From Pseudomonadales bacterium (GTDB taxonomy: Bacteria; Pseudomonadota; Gammaproteobacteria; Pseudomonadales; JAHRWD01): a DNA stretch of 45,550 nt. The stretch covers positions 1-45,550 of the forward strand of contig JAESUM010000057.1 of NCBI GenBank assembly GCA_016763075.1, in the 5' to 3' direction. This document shows positions 9,331 through 17,756 of the stretch, one piece after another. Both the position numbers and the translations under genes were made by a program. Numbering within the stretch: position 1 is the stretch's first letter; the number at the start of each line of letters is the position of its first letter. Below the pieces are notes generated by a model. That model did no database searches. It had not been told where the DNA came from and saw only the letters and a program-made list of their open reading frames with translations.

Positions 9331-9440
9331 TCTCTTGCCTTCTCTTGCCTTCTCTTGCCTTCCGTGGCATTGGCATTGGCAATCAATACTTGACGATGGT
9401 CGTCCTGACTTTCCATGACTGTTCATGACTGTTCATGACA
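9331..9440. repeat. Cluster of short tandem repeats (10-, 6- and 10-base units)
   Basis: Three different arrays lie side by side. TCTCTTGCCT is repeated three times exactly (9331-9360). TGGCAT is repeated about two and a half times (9366-9380). A 10-base unit of the type GTTCATGACT occurs four times with drift (9401-9440). On the minus strand the last array reads as CAGTCAT-like units every 10 bases, resembling PhoB half-sites (CTGTCAT) but one base short of the usual 11-base period. Confidence 0.85.
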
Positions 9441-9554
9441 TTCTAAGAAACAGACGCCCGACAAAAATATAGCCGCCGGTCTATTTGTCGTCAAAGAAAG
9501 CACCGGGAATTTTATGTTGCGTACTGCTCCAATGCCAACCCAGGGTACTTAGAT

Positions 9555-9974
9555 TCAAAATACCAAAAGCATCTTTTGGTGCATGATGCCCGCTTCTTCA
9601 AATTCTGGCCCATGGGCAACAAACCCCGCCCGTTGATAAAAACCAATAGCGTGGGATTGGGCATGTAAGTAAACCTGATCAAAATGCAACCTGGCTTCGT
9701 TAACCACCACCTGCAACAGATCAAAGCCAACCCCTTTGCTTCTGTGTGCCGCAAGCACTGCCATTCGGCCTATTTGGCCATTGGGTGTAAGCCGTGCGGT
9801 AGCAATAGTTTTTTGCTCTGGCTCATACACCAGCCAGTGCCGGCTTACTTCGTCCAAAGCATCCCATTCTTCATCGATAGGTACGCCCTGCTCATGCACA
9901 AACACTTCAACCCGGATAGTGGCTAATAGCGCCCTGCTGTCTTGCCACGTTACCTGCTCAGTTCGAAGTTTCAT
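9555..9974 (-). CDS. GNAT-family N-acetyltransferase
   Basis: The protein has about 139 residues. The N-terminal IRVEVFVHEQGVP motif (about 20-32) is typical of the YjcF/ElaA-like branch of GNAT proteins. The acetyl-CoA site lies around QIGRMAVLAAHRSKGVGFDLL, where the usual R/Q-x-x-G-x-G/A appears as R-S-K-G-V-G. The closing YLHAQSHAIGFYQRAGFVAHGPEFEEAGIMH is also typical. The acceptor substrate cannot be told from sequence. The ATG at 9974 is preferred over an in-frame TTG at 9980. Either start lies inside the end of roxA, so the two genes overlap by about 17 bases and are probably translationally coupled. Confidence 0.88.
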   Translation of the reverse strand: MKLRTEQVTWQDSRALLATIRVEVFVHEQGVPIDEEWDALDEVSRHWLVYEPEQKTIATARLTPNGQIGRMAVLAAHRSKGVGFDLLQVVVNEARLHFDQVYLHAQSHAIGFYQRAGFVAHGPEFEEAGIMHQKMLLVF

Positions 9975-11139
9975 CGGCAAAATAGATGGACCCTTGGTTA
10001 TAAAGCTCGATGAGCACGTTGGTCTGCGTTGCTGAGATCTGATCTGGCGGCACCGAAAAGGTACTTATTAAACGTTCACCGCAAAGCCACTGGGCAAAAT
10101 CCAAGCTAACATCGAAGCAGTCGCCATCTACAAACAAGGTGGCTTCTTCGAGAGCTACAAGCTCTGGCGTCGTACGTATATAGCTAAATTTACTATGGGT
10201 ACTACGTAAGATACCGCCGGCTTGGTCAAACTTAGTTTGCCACTGCGTAAAGGTATCCATGGGCTTTTCTGGCGCGTCACGTAACTGGGTTTGAGTCATG
10301 GTCGCGTAACCACCAAACCAGCGTGCAAATTGCGTGGGCGACTGCTGAAACTGCTTGAGCAGCAAGGCTTGAATATCTTTCAGGACGCAAGCGTCAATTT
10401 CGCCTGAATGACTTTGCAGCTTTAAGCCAGGGTCTTCATAGCGGTTGGACTCGCTCAAGCCGTCTATCCGGCTGTCGCTATAGCAGCTCAGCATATCGGC
10501 CACTGAAGGCGCACGAAACCCAATTGAAAAGGTCATGCAGTCGTCCTCTGCCACGCCGTGGTGGGCAATATGTGGTGGGATATACAACATATCCCCAGGC
10601 TCTAACACCCAGTCTTCCTGAGCGGTAAACTGCTCCATAATACGTAGGTCTAAGCCGTCAATGTAGTTGTCTTGAGTGACGTTTAAATCACTGATTTGCC
10701 AACGACGGTGCCCTCGCCCTCGCAACAAAAAGACATCGTAATTATCCCAATGCGGACCAACGGACCCTCCTTGCGGTGCATAACTCACCATTAAGTCATC
10801 CGCGCGCCAATCCGGTATAAAACGAAACTGATCCGTGATGGATGCCAGCTCCGGTAGGTGCTTTTCGATATCTGTAACCAGCAGTGTCCAGTGGGTTTTA
10901 GGTAAGGTTGAAAAAACTTCATCATTCAGCGGCCCGTACACAACTTGCCACGGGTGTTCGAAACCTTTTTCTACCACCAAACGACTTTGAACCTCTTCTT
11001 CGCAGGCAAGCCCTGCCAATTCGTCCGGTGTGATGGGTGATACAAACCCAGGTAAGGCTCCGCGGATCAATAACGGCTTTTTCTGCCAATATTGCTCAAG
11101 AAACTGCTGAGGGGGCATCGCGCCTAATACTGATTTCAT
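9958..11139 (-). CDS. roxA: Ribosomal protein uL16 3-hydroxylase (RoxA/YcfD family)
   Basis: This 393-residue JmjC/cupin 2-oxoglutarate- and Fe(II)-dependent oxygenase belongs to the YcfD family, which hydroxylates an arginine of ribosomal protein L16. The N-terminal FLEQYWQKKPLLIRGAL is a family hallmark. The iron triad is visible as H130 and D132 in GPHWDNYDVFLL, with the distal His in PPHIAHHGV (about 190-194). The C-terminal part should be the dimerisation and winged-helix region. The start at ATG 11139 could instead be the ATG seven codons in, which has AGG just upstream. The gene sits between a NYN-domain gene and an acetyltransferase in a compact minus-strand group. Confidence 0.92.
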   Translation of the reverse strand: MKSVLGAMPPQQFLEQYWQKKPLLIRGALPGFVSPITPDELAGLACEEEVQSRLVVEKGFEHPWQVVYGPLNDEVFSTLPKTHWTLLVTDIEKHLPELASITDQFRFIPDWRADDLMVSYAPQGGSVGPHWDNYDVFLLRGRGHRRWQISDLNVTQDNYIDGLDLRIMEQFTAQEDWVLEPGDMLYIPPHIAHHGVAEDDCMTFSIGFRAPSVADMLSCYSDSRIDGLSESNRYEDPGLKLQSHSGEIDACVLKDIQALLLKQFQQSPTQFARWFGGYATMTQTQLRDAPEKPMDTFTQWQTKFDQAGGILRSTHSKFSYIRTTPELVALEEATLFVDGDCFDVSLDFAQWLCGERLISTFSVPPDQISATQTNVLIELYNQGSIYFADETSN

Positions 11140-11207
11140 GGAAACAATTTCACTTTGTGAGGGGGATTACAGCGTGGTTGAAGCGGCTGCTATCTATGAA
11201 CAGCAGG

Positions 11208-11690
11208 TTAGAGCAGCAGGTCTTCAAGAATAGGGTTAAAGGTATCTGCGGCCTCTATAAGCGAATTGGCGGTTAACGCGGGAACACCGTATACCTGCGT
11301 ATGTACCGAATAATCATTGCTCACTTTGCTGAGCAACATATCGAAATCACCGTCGCCGGACAGCAACACCACCCTGTCTACATCACGCGCTATATCCATA
11401 ACATCAATGGCTATACCAACATCCCAGTCACCCTTTGCTGAACCATCACTGCGCTGAATATAAGGTTTAAGCTTTACCGTAAAACCAATGTGTTTTAACG
11501 CGTTTTGAAACTTCATCTGCCGGTCATCGCCTTTGTGAATGGCGTAGGCCAGCGCTGAAACTATTTCACCCTGCTGGCTGATCTGTTGCCAGCAACGCCG
11601 GTAATTAAACTGCCGAGCGTAAGCATGACGTGTCGTGTAATAGATGTTCTGTACATCAACAAAAATGGCTATGCGTTGTGATCCGCTCAT
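11208..11690 (-). CDS. NYN-domain protein (LabA/DUF88-like PIN-fold nuclease)
   Basis: The protein has 160 residues from the ATG at 11690, where the conserved domain begins (SQRIAIFVDVQNIYY). The frame stays open for 32 more codons upstream, but that stretch does not look like the family. The acidic residues expected of a PIN/NYN metal site are present: the Asp of FVDVQN, the Asp residues of KGDWDVGIAIDVM, and SGDGDFDMLL. The family contains RNases and LabA-type regulators, but this member's target is unknown. It precedes roxA by 68 bases and is divergent from the MBL-fold gene. No strong ribosome site is seen. Confidence 0.82.
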   Translation of the reverse strand: MSGSQRIAIFVDVQNIYYTTRHAYARQFNYRRCWQQISQQGEIVSALAYAIHKGDDRQMKFQNALKHIGFTVKLKPYIQRSDGSAKGDWDVGIAIDVMDIARDVDRVVLLSGDGDFDMLLSKVSNDYSVHTQVYGVPALTANSLIEAADTFNPILEDLLL

Positions 11691-11848
11691 TTGAAAGCAA
11701 TCATCCGAAATAAAAAACAGCATTTTACATGAATATTCATTCACCTCACCGCTGATAAATAATCCGTTGAATGCTAGTACTCCCAAAGTTTTAAATATAA
11801 CCTAAGTCTCCAAAATATCATCCTAGTCAATAATAATAAGGGCACACT

Positions 11849-12697
11849 ATGTCTAGTTGGAAAATCGGCGATATCACCATCGAGCGGGTACCAGAAATGG
11901 TAAGTCCCATGGACCCTACCATGCTGCTCCCAGAAGCCACACCGGAAAACATGGAACCCATGCATGACTGGCTTAAGCCTCATTTCTTAAATGATGACAA
12001 TACGATCCCGCTGTCGATTCACGCGTTTTTAATCACAACGCCAACCATGAAGATTTTGGTAGACACCTGCATCGGTAACGATAAGCCTCGCGCGATGCCC
12101 ATGTGGAACGAACTTCAAGGTGACTTTCTAGAGCAATTAACTGCTCGCGGTGCGCCAAAAGAAGCGATCAATACTGTGCTTTGCACCCACCTTCATGTCG
12201 ACCATGTTGGCTGGAACACCATGCTCGTTAACGGAAAATGGATACCCACCTTCGATAACGCACGCTACCTGTTTGCAAAAACAGAATGGGATTTCTGGAA
12301 AGATGAAGAAGACCCCTTCGGGCCCGAAGCTAAGAATGATTCAATATTACCGATTATCGAATCCGATCAAATTGACTTAGTAGACACCAACCACCAAGTG
12401 ACCGAAGGTGTTCAGTTAATACCGACTCCGGGTCACACACCAGGGCATGTAAGCGTACTCATTACCAGCGGCAACGAACGCGCTGTTATCACCGGCGATC
12501 TGTTTCACCACCCCGTGCAATTTGCACGGCCGTTTTGGCTCGATATTGCAGATACGGATGGTGATGTCGCGGCTCAGAGCCGGCTTAAATTCATGGCTGA
12601 CTTCAATGGGTCGACACTTGTTTTGGGCACGCATTTTGCGTTACCAACCGGCGGGCATCTGATTCGAGATGGCCAGCACTACCGTTTCAAAACATAA
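11849..12697 (+). CDS. MBL-fold metallo-hydrolase
   Basis: This 282-residue metallo-beta-lactamase-fold protein has the dinuclear metal motif HLHVDH (H114, H116, D118, H119). Further ligands are in GHTPGH (about 196-200), the bridging Asp in VITGDLFHH (D217) and a late His in LGTHF (H262). The full set suggests an active hydrolase. Enzymes of this type include lactonases, but the substrate cannot be assigned. No signal peptide is seen. The ATG has AAGGG about 9 bases upstream. The gene leads a plus-strand pair with the VOC protein, 62 bases apart. Confidence 0.88.
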   Translation: MSSWKIGDITIERVPEMVSPMDPTMLLPEATPENMEPMHDWLKPHFLNDDNTIPLSIHAFLITTPTMKILVDTCIGNDKPRAMPMWNELQGDFLEQLTARGAPKEAINTVLCTHLHVDHVGWNTMLVNGKWIPTFDNARYLFAKTEWDFWKDEEDPFGPEAKNDSILPIIESDQIDLVDTNHQVTEGVQLIPTPGHTPGHVSVLITSGNERAVITGDLFHHPVQFARPFWLDIADTDGDVAAQSRLKFMADFNGSTLVLGTHFALPTGGHLIRDGQHYRFKT

Positions 12698-12759
12698 TTC
12701 AAGCACTATCAATACAATGATAACCGACTGATAAACAACCATAATAAAGGCAATTTAAA

Positions 12760-13128
12760 ATGATTGGATACACAACTATAGGTACTAACGACCTCGAACG
12801 CGCTGGAAAATTCTACGATGCGCTGTTCGCAGAACTAGGTGCGCAGCGCGCAATGGCAACAGACCGTCTCATCATGTGGACCAACAAACCCGGCAACCCA
12901 ATGTTTGGCATCATCACACCCTTTGACGAGCAGCCATCTACCCCTGGTAATGGCGCGATGATCTCTCTGTCAGTTGAGAATCCAGAGGCGGTCACAAAGC
13001 TTCATGCCAAAGCAGTAGAACTTGGTGCAACCGATGAAGGCGCACCTGGTCCGCGAGGCGACGGCGGAGCCAACTTCGGATATGTCCGCGATTTAGACGG
13101 CAACAAATTGGCTTTTTATTGCATGTAA
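12760..13128 (+). CDS. VOC-family (glyoxalase/bleomycin-resistance fold) protein
   Basis: The protein has 122 residues with a single VOC module. It opens with IGYTTIGTNDLERAGKFYDALFAELG and closes with GYVRDLDGNKLAFYCM, the typical final strand carrying a possible metal-ligand position (the Asn-Lys-Leu turn). Members include glyoxalases, dioxygenases and binding proteins, so no reaction is claimed. The ATG is preceded by AAAGG. It lies 62 bases after the MBL-fold gene on the same strand, so the two are probably co-transcribed and could act on related small electrophiles, which is inference. A strong hairpin follows the stop. Confidence 0.87.
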   Translation: MIGYTTIGTNDLERAGKFYDALFAELGAQRAMATDRLIMWTNKPGNPMFGIITPFDEQPSTPGNGAMISLSVENPEAVTKLHAKAVELGATDEGAPGPRGDGGANFGYVRDLDGNKLAFYCM

Positions 13129-13140
13129 TGGATTTTTGGA

Positions 13141-13177
13141 ACCGGGCGATCATCCAACTTCGCGATGATCGCTCGGT
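13141..13177 (+). terminator. Strong hairpin after the VOC gene (terminator-like, no U-tract)
   Basis: ACCGGGCGATCAT (13141-13153) pairs with ATGATCGCTCGGT (13165-13177) over 13 positions with one G-U, leaving an 11-base loop. It begins 13 bases after the VOC stop. No T-run follows, so it may be a 3'-end stabiliser or a weak terminator. Confidence 0.5.
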
Positions 13178-13260
13178 TCATATTGAATCATTTACAACAC
13201 CGTTTATTCAGCTCACTCATGCAAAGCGCACAAGCGCATACGTCAGGCCGCACCTATATT

Positions 13261-13273
13261 GTGCGTCACGCAC
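13261..13273. promoter_or_regulatory. Operator-like palindrome upstream of glnN
   Basis: GTGCGTCACGCAC is a perfect 6+1+6 palindrome in non-coding DNA about 270 bases before the type III glutamine synthetase. It does not match the NtrC consensus half-site order. A DNA-binding site is a guess. Confidence 0.3.
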
Positions 13274-13543
13274 CAGCACGGCTCTAGCAGCTGGCATTTT
13301 GGCCTGCAATCGCTCTAAAGACCCCCTGCAATTATCATCAAACACCCCTGCGATAACGTTAGTAAGTTATTGCCACTAAACCGATAAGCGGTATGGTATT
13401 TGCTTATAAGAGCTGGACTGAATATCATTTTACAATTGTTTGATTGACGAAACGCGCGCAACTGCTCGTGGGGACCGCATTCAGCAAACGAATATCGATA
13501 CATCCAAACTAAAAAACGATCCTATTTATAGAGGGACACAGCA

Positions 13544-15718
13544 ATGACCGGAAGCGAATCTCGCGCCCAGGCGATATACCAAATAACAAACCGCACACCC
13601 ATTGAAACCGAAAAAACCGAGCCCCTCAGCAAGATTTGGGCAACCGACGTATTCAATCTGGATACAATGGAAGAAGCGCTCGCTAAAAACGCATTTAAAG
13701 CGGTTAAGAAGACAGTACAAACCGGTAAACCTCTAGATGCTGCCACTGCAGATATCATTGCTGCAGCCATGAAAGATTGGGCCATGGCAAAAGGCGCCAA
13801 GTTTTTCTCTCATATTTTCTTCCCTCTGACCAACGCAACGGCTGAAAAACATGATGGTTTCATCATCAGCAATACCGATGGCGGAGCGATCACAGAATTC
13901 ACCGGTAGCTTGCTGATCAAAGGCGAGCCAGATGGTTCTTCTTTCCCTAATGGCAGCATTCGAGCCACCAACGCTGCTCGTGGTTACACCGCATGGGATC
14001 CAACTAGCCCTGCGTATGTAATCCATACCGATAACGGCGCTACGTTAATGATCCCAAGTGTCTTCATGTCATGGACTGGCGAAGCACTCGATAAGAAAAT
14101 CCCTCTGTTGCGCTCTAATGACGCAATGAACAATGCAGCACAAAAAGTACTGTCTTTAATGGGCGAAACCGATATCGCCACTTTAAATTCAAGCTGTGGT
14201 GCAGAGCAAGAATACTTCCTGATTGATTCAAACTTCGCAAATGCGCGTCCTGACTTACTGTTGGCTGGCCGTACTTTGTTTGGTGCGCCATCTGCTAAAG
14301 GCCAAGAGTTTGACGATCACTACTTCGGTGCTATTCCAGCCCGAGTTCAAGTCTTCATGCAAGATTTCGAAGACCAGCTGTATCGCCTTGGCATTCCAGC
14401 AAAAACACACCACAACGAAGTAGCACCTGGCCAGTTTGAAATTGCGCCTTACTTCGAAAATGCCAACGTAGCAGCAGATCATCAACAACAAATGATGACA
14501 CTGCTAAAAAGTACAGCCAAACGTCATGGCTTTCTCTGCTTACTGCACGAAAAACCTTTTGCAGGTATTAACGGATCAGGCAAGCACGTAAACTGGTCGG
14601 TGGGCAACTCTACACAGGGTAACCTGCTAGATCCTGGTAAAACTCCACACGAAAACCTCAACTTCTTGTTGTTCTGTGGCGCGGTTATTCGTGGCGTTCA
14701 CAAATATGGGCCATTACTGCGTGCAGTTATCGCTTCTGCGGGTAACGACCACCGCCTTGGCGCTAACGAAGCACCACCAGCGATTCTTTCTGTATACCTT
14801 GGTGAGCAGCTTGAAAAAGTATTCGCCGATATCCAAACAGGACAAATCACTTCCTCTATTTCTGGTGGAAAAATGGATCTTGGTCTTGACCAAATCCTTA
14901 ATTTCGAACGTGATCCAGGCGATCGTAACCGGACGTCTCCTTTTGCTTTCACCGGCAACCGTTTTGAGTTCCGCGCCGTAGGTTCACAAGCTTCTGTTCA
15001 CGGGCCTTTAATCGCCATGAACACGATGCTGGCAGATTCTCTTGAGTGGATCGCTACCGATTTAGAGAAGCAACTATCCAGCGGAAAAGATCAAACCGCT
15101 GCAGTCATCGCGACGCTTAAATCATTAATGGACGATCACGGCCAAGCAGTATTTGGTGGTGACGGATACTCTGAAGAGTGGCATCGTGCTGCTGTTGAAG
15201 ATCGTGGTTTGAAGAATATCCCAACCACTGCCGATGCGCTTCCCGCATACCGCTCTCCAGAAGTTATTGAACTATTTGAGAGCACTGGCGTACTTAGCCC
15301 AACCGAGCTAAACAGCCGCTTTGAAGTTTATTCTGAGCAATATGTTCTTGCCATTGACGTTGAAGCCAAGCTAACCATTGACCTGGCTAAAACTGCAATC
15401 TACCCTGCTGCTATTCGTTACCTCAGCGATTTATCGATGACCAACACCGGCATGGCAGAACTTGGTATTGATATGGATAACTCTGTTGCAGTTAAAGTTG
15501 CGCAAGAAACTAACGCAATGATGGCTGCAGTTGCCGCACTGACTGCAGCACTGGAAACCGAAGGCTTTAGCTCTACTGAAGACCACTTACAACATTGCGC
15601 AAATAATATCTGCCCCGCAATGTTAGAAGTGCGTAGTCACGCAGATGCACTTGAAGCAGAAGTTGCTGATGAACTTTGGCCACTGCCTAAGTATCAAGAA
15701 ATGTTGTTCATTAAGTAA
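13544..15718 (+). CDS. glnN: Type III glutamine synthetase
   Basis: The 724-residue length and domain plan are those of GSIII, not the 470-residue GSI. It makes glutamine from glutamate, ammonia and ATP in the cytoplasm. Visible marks are the N-terminal [17 protein letters not shown], the catalytic-barrel start [11 protein letters not shown] (about 223), [20 protein letters not shown] (about 288), [12 protein letters not shown] (about 345) with the ammonia/glutamate-site residues, and [20 protein letters not shown] (about 403). A GAGGG ribosome site precedes the ATG. A rho-independent terminator follows 24 bases after the stop. The gene converges on the viaA-ravA-molybdoenzyme operon. GSIII often accompanies or backs up GSI, but regulation here is unknown. 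Confidence 0.95.
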   Translation: MTGSESRAQAIYQITNRTPIETEKTEPLSKIWATDVFNLDTMEEALAKNAFKAVKKTVQTGKPLDAATADIIAAAMKDWAMAKGAKFFSHIFFPLTNATAEKHDGFIISNTDGGAITEFTGSLLIKGEPDGSSFPNGSIRATNAARGYTAWDPTSPAYVIHTDNGATLMIPSVFMSWTGEALDKKIPLLRSNDAMNNAAQKVLSLMGETDIATLNSSCGAEQEYFLIDSNFANARPDLLLAGRTLFGAPSAKGQEFDDHYFGAIPARVQVFMQDFEDQLYRLGIPAKTHHNEVAPGQFEIAPYFENANVAADHQQQMMTLLKSTAKRHGFLCLLHEKPFAGINGSGKHVNWSVGNSTQGNLLDPGKTPHENLNFLLFCGAVIRGVHKYGPLLRAVIASAGNDHRLGANEAPPAILSVYLGEQLEKVFADIQTGQITSSISGGKMDLGLDQILNFERDPGDRNRTSPFAFTGNRFEFRAVGSQASVHGPLIAMNTMLADSLEWIATDLEKQLSSGKDQTAAVIATLKSLMDDHGQAVFGGDGYSEEWHRAAVEDRGLKNIPTTADALPAYRSPEVIELFESTGVLSPTELNSRFEVYSEQYVLAIDVEAKLTIDLAKTAIYPAAIRYLSDLSMTNTGMAELGIDMDNSVAVKVAQETNAMMAAVAALTAALETEGFSSTEDHLQHCANNICPAMLEVRSHADALEAEVADELWPLPKYQEMLFIK

Positions 15719-15742
15719 TTTCACAATTACTGAACTAAAAAA

Positions 15743-15766
15743 GGCCGCTCATTAGCGGCCTTTTTT
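15743..15766. terminator. Bidirectional rho-independent terminator between glnN and viaA
   Basis: GGCCGCT pairs perfectly with AGCGGCC around a CATT loop. Six A precede the stem and six T follow it, so it should work for glnN (plus) and for the viaA operon (minus), whose stop is 48 bases away. Confidence 0.92.
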
Positions 15767-15813
15767 ATTGCCTGATATTTAATGGAGGCAAAACTGTTTA
15801 TTCCAAAAAAGGT

Positions 15814-17658
15814 TTAACTCCAATCAATAAACCGATGCATGGGGTCACAAAGTGCATCCATTGCTTTTCCACGCCAATTGCCTAGTAATATCCCATGGAT
15901 ACGTAATCCTTGAGTTTTTTTCAACGTCGAAATATGTTGAAACATTTCAAATTGAACCGGAAAACGACCATCACTGACAAGCAAAATATCTGCGTCTAGC
16001 CATCGCTGTTGTTGCTGCTTTTGCAACGCAATATTAAGTGGCTGACAAAGATCTGTACCGCCATGGAAGGAATATTTCAAGAACTCGAATAAATCAGATA
16101 AATTCTTCGAATTAGCGGTAAAGGAATATTCAATGAGCTCATCAGTACTGCCAAAAGAATAAATATGACAATCACGCTTTTCTATTCGAGCAATTCGTAC
16201 AGCCTCCAAACAAACAGCCTTGGCAATTTGTTCAGGCTCACCCTGCATTGAACCTGAAGTATCTAGGCAAACAATGACCGGCCCTGCTCCATCGGCACTT
16301 TTATTATTCTGAGTACTGTCATCAACTTTTGAAGCTAACGCCGCCTGGGTTTCATCAAGCATTAAACCGCTGTATTGATAACTTAATAACAAATGCTCAG
16401 CACGCTTTGCATGCCATAACATTTTTAGCCGGGGGTGCCCCAGCAACGCAGACTCTGCCGGCAGCATCCGCGTGAGTGAATCGCTTCGCTCAATACCACC
16501 GGCTTCCATCATGGCCAAAGGTGTCACTATTTCATCGTAACGTTTACCGCTACCGAGTTTTTGGTTTTGACTATTCGCTCGAGCAATTTCCGGCTTGTTG
16601 TTACGGCCTAAAGCATCTACTATTTTTTTTAACTCTGGAGTATCTTGAAGTCTTTTTTGGTACTCAAGGATAGAGCGCCATTCGCCAGATTGAAGCTGAC
16701 CAGCGGTGAGATCCCAACCCGAACCAAACAAACCAGGGAGGTCTTTATAAATTTTTGAAAGGTCGCGCCAGTTTTCAGCCAGATATTGCCAGTCGCTTTC
16801 AAGAGCCTTTTCAGTGCTGCTTTGCTGTACGCCAAGAGTCGCGTCAAGGTTTGCTGAGTCAGCTTCGGTAGCCTGTGGCAACTGCTGTTGAGCGGCCTCT
16901 AGTTCAAGCGCTTGGTTTTGGTCTAAAGAACTGCCCTGCCCCGAATATGCATCTGCACCGGTATGATCGCTCGGAATGGCTTCGCCGTTGCCAGCAGGTA
17001 GTGAAGCGGGTTCTCGTTGCGTGTTACCTACTTGCGTAGCTTGTACGCTACTCTCACCCTCACCCTCGCCCTCGGCTTCATTTATAGAAGAGCTTTGATC
17101 AGTTCCAAAGGACGCTGACTTAGAGCGAAGCTCTGAAGGATTATTCGAACCATTTTGATGGTTTTGATCTGCGCTTGAATCTTTATCTGGATTTTCATCT
17201 CGGTCTTGATCTCGGCCAATATCCGAGGCAGTATTTTCGACGTGATCGGCAATGCCTTCTTCATCTTTAAATGAAGAATTTTTATCGCGAATATTTTGGC
17301 GTTGTGCGAGCTTATCTACATCGCCATCGGGTTTATACGAATAAAATTCTTCGCCGGAGGTAATACCTTCGCAGATATCCAACAAAATACTGTCGGTTAA
17401 TTCGCTTTGCTGATAGCACAATGAAGCAAGCTCTAATGTCTCTAACCGCATGAGTAAACTTCTAGCGAGTTTTTTCGAAGGCCAATTGAGTGACTGCTCT
17501 TCGGGGAGTTCGCCCACTAACAACGCTTCACGCCACACCATGATGCCTTCAACCCGCGAGACTAGATCTCCATGATGATGAGTTACAATAGCGGCGTATA
17601 ACGCATCAGGGAGCTGATCAAGCAGTGAAAATTTTTGTTCGAATCGCGCTAGTGACAT
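15814..17658 (-). CDS. viaA: VWA-domain protein, ViaA homologue with long acidic linker
   Basis: This 614-residue protein is paired with a RavA-type ATPase. The C-terminal von Willebrand A domain has an intact MIDAS: DTSGSM (about residue 463), the Thr in GGTDLCQPL, and the Asp in ILLVSDGRF. The N-terminal helical part (1-120) and the middle (about 290-400) resemble ViaA. E. coli ViaA is about 480 residues, and the extra length is a low-complexity stretch at about 130-275 rich in Asp, Glu, Asn, Ser and Gln, including an EGEGEGE run. ViaA proteins act with RavA and have been linked to respiratory complexes and iron-sulfur assembly. Here the gene is last in the molybdoenzyme operon, 98 bases after ravA, and ends at the shared terminator. 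Confidence 0.85.
   Translation of the reverse strand: MSLARFEQKFSLLDQLPDALYAAIVTHHHGDLVSRVEGIMVWREALLVGELPEEQSLNWPSKKLARSLLMRLETLELASLCYQQSELTDSILLDICEGITSGEEFYSYKPDGDVDKLAQRQNIRDKNSSFKDEEGIADHVENTASDIGRDQDRDENPDKDSSADQNHQNGSNNPSELRSKSASFGTDQSSSINEAEGEGEGESSVQATQVGNTQREPASLPAGNGEAIPSDHTGADAYSGQGSSLDQNQALELEAAQQQLPQATEADSANLDATLGVQQSSTEKALESDWQYLAENWRDLSKIYKDLPGLFGSGWDLTAGQLQSGEWRSILEYQKRLQDTPELKKIVDALGRNNKPEIARANSQNQKLGSGKRYDEIVTPLAMMEAGGIERSDSLTRMLPAESALLGHPRLKMLWHAKRAEHLLLSYQYSGLMLDETQAALASKVDDSTQNNKSADGAGPVIVCLDTSGSMQGEPEQIAKAVCLEAVRIARIEKRDCHIYSFGSTDELIEYSFTANSKNLSDLFEFLKYSFHGGTDLCQPLNIALQKQQQQRWLDADILLVSDGRFPVQFEMFQHISTLKKTQGLRIHGILLGNWRGKAMDALCDPMHRFIDWS
17054..17077. repeat. In-frame hexamer repeat in viaA
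   Basis: Units TCACCC, TCACCC, TCGCCC and TCGGCT run in tandem and encode the EGEGEGE run in the acidic linker. Confidence 0.85.
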
Positions 17659-17756
17659 AGTGACGGATCGATCAGTGATTGGCTGAAATTAAACTAGGGG
17701 CTAATAAAAAATGGTGGGGTGTATTAAAAAAGGATATTTTAGTTCGTCAAGTCAAG

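Larger units (their letters stand above)
9237..9554. other. Gene-free region between pstC and the GNAT gene
   Basis: This 318-base gap holds the Pho box candidates and the short tandem repeats listed separately. It also contains an imperfect hairpin at 9459-9490, in which CGACAA pairs with TTGTCG and ATAG with CTAT around the loop CCGCCGGT. On the minus strand the hairpin's end is T-rich, so it could terminate the acetyltransferase transcript. No convincing open reading frame is present. Confidence 0.6.
13129..13543. other. Gene-free region upstream of glnN
   Basis: This 415-base gap contains the 13-bp hairpin and the palindrome listed separately. An 86-codon frame (13119-13379) overlaps the VOC stop, lacks a ribosome site and resembles nothing known to me. 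The glnN promoter must lie here. A TGGCAT...TGCAA stretch at 13292 resembles a sigma-54 site but has 11 rather than 10 bases between GG and GC. Confidence 0.6.

Noticed and set aside
11691-11786. N-terminal extension of the NYN-domain protein by 32 codons
   Set aside because: The domain begins at the ATG at 11690, and the upstream stretch has no family features.
13292-13310. Possible sigma-54 promoter (TGGCA...TGCA) upstream of glnN
   Set aside because: The GG and GC elements are 11 rather than 10 bases apart and the site is about 240 bases from the start codon.
13119-13379. 86-codon plus-strand open frame after the VOC gene
   Set aside because: It overlaps the VOC stop and the strong hairpin, has no ribosome site, and its translation looks like no known family.
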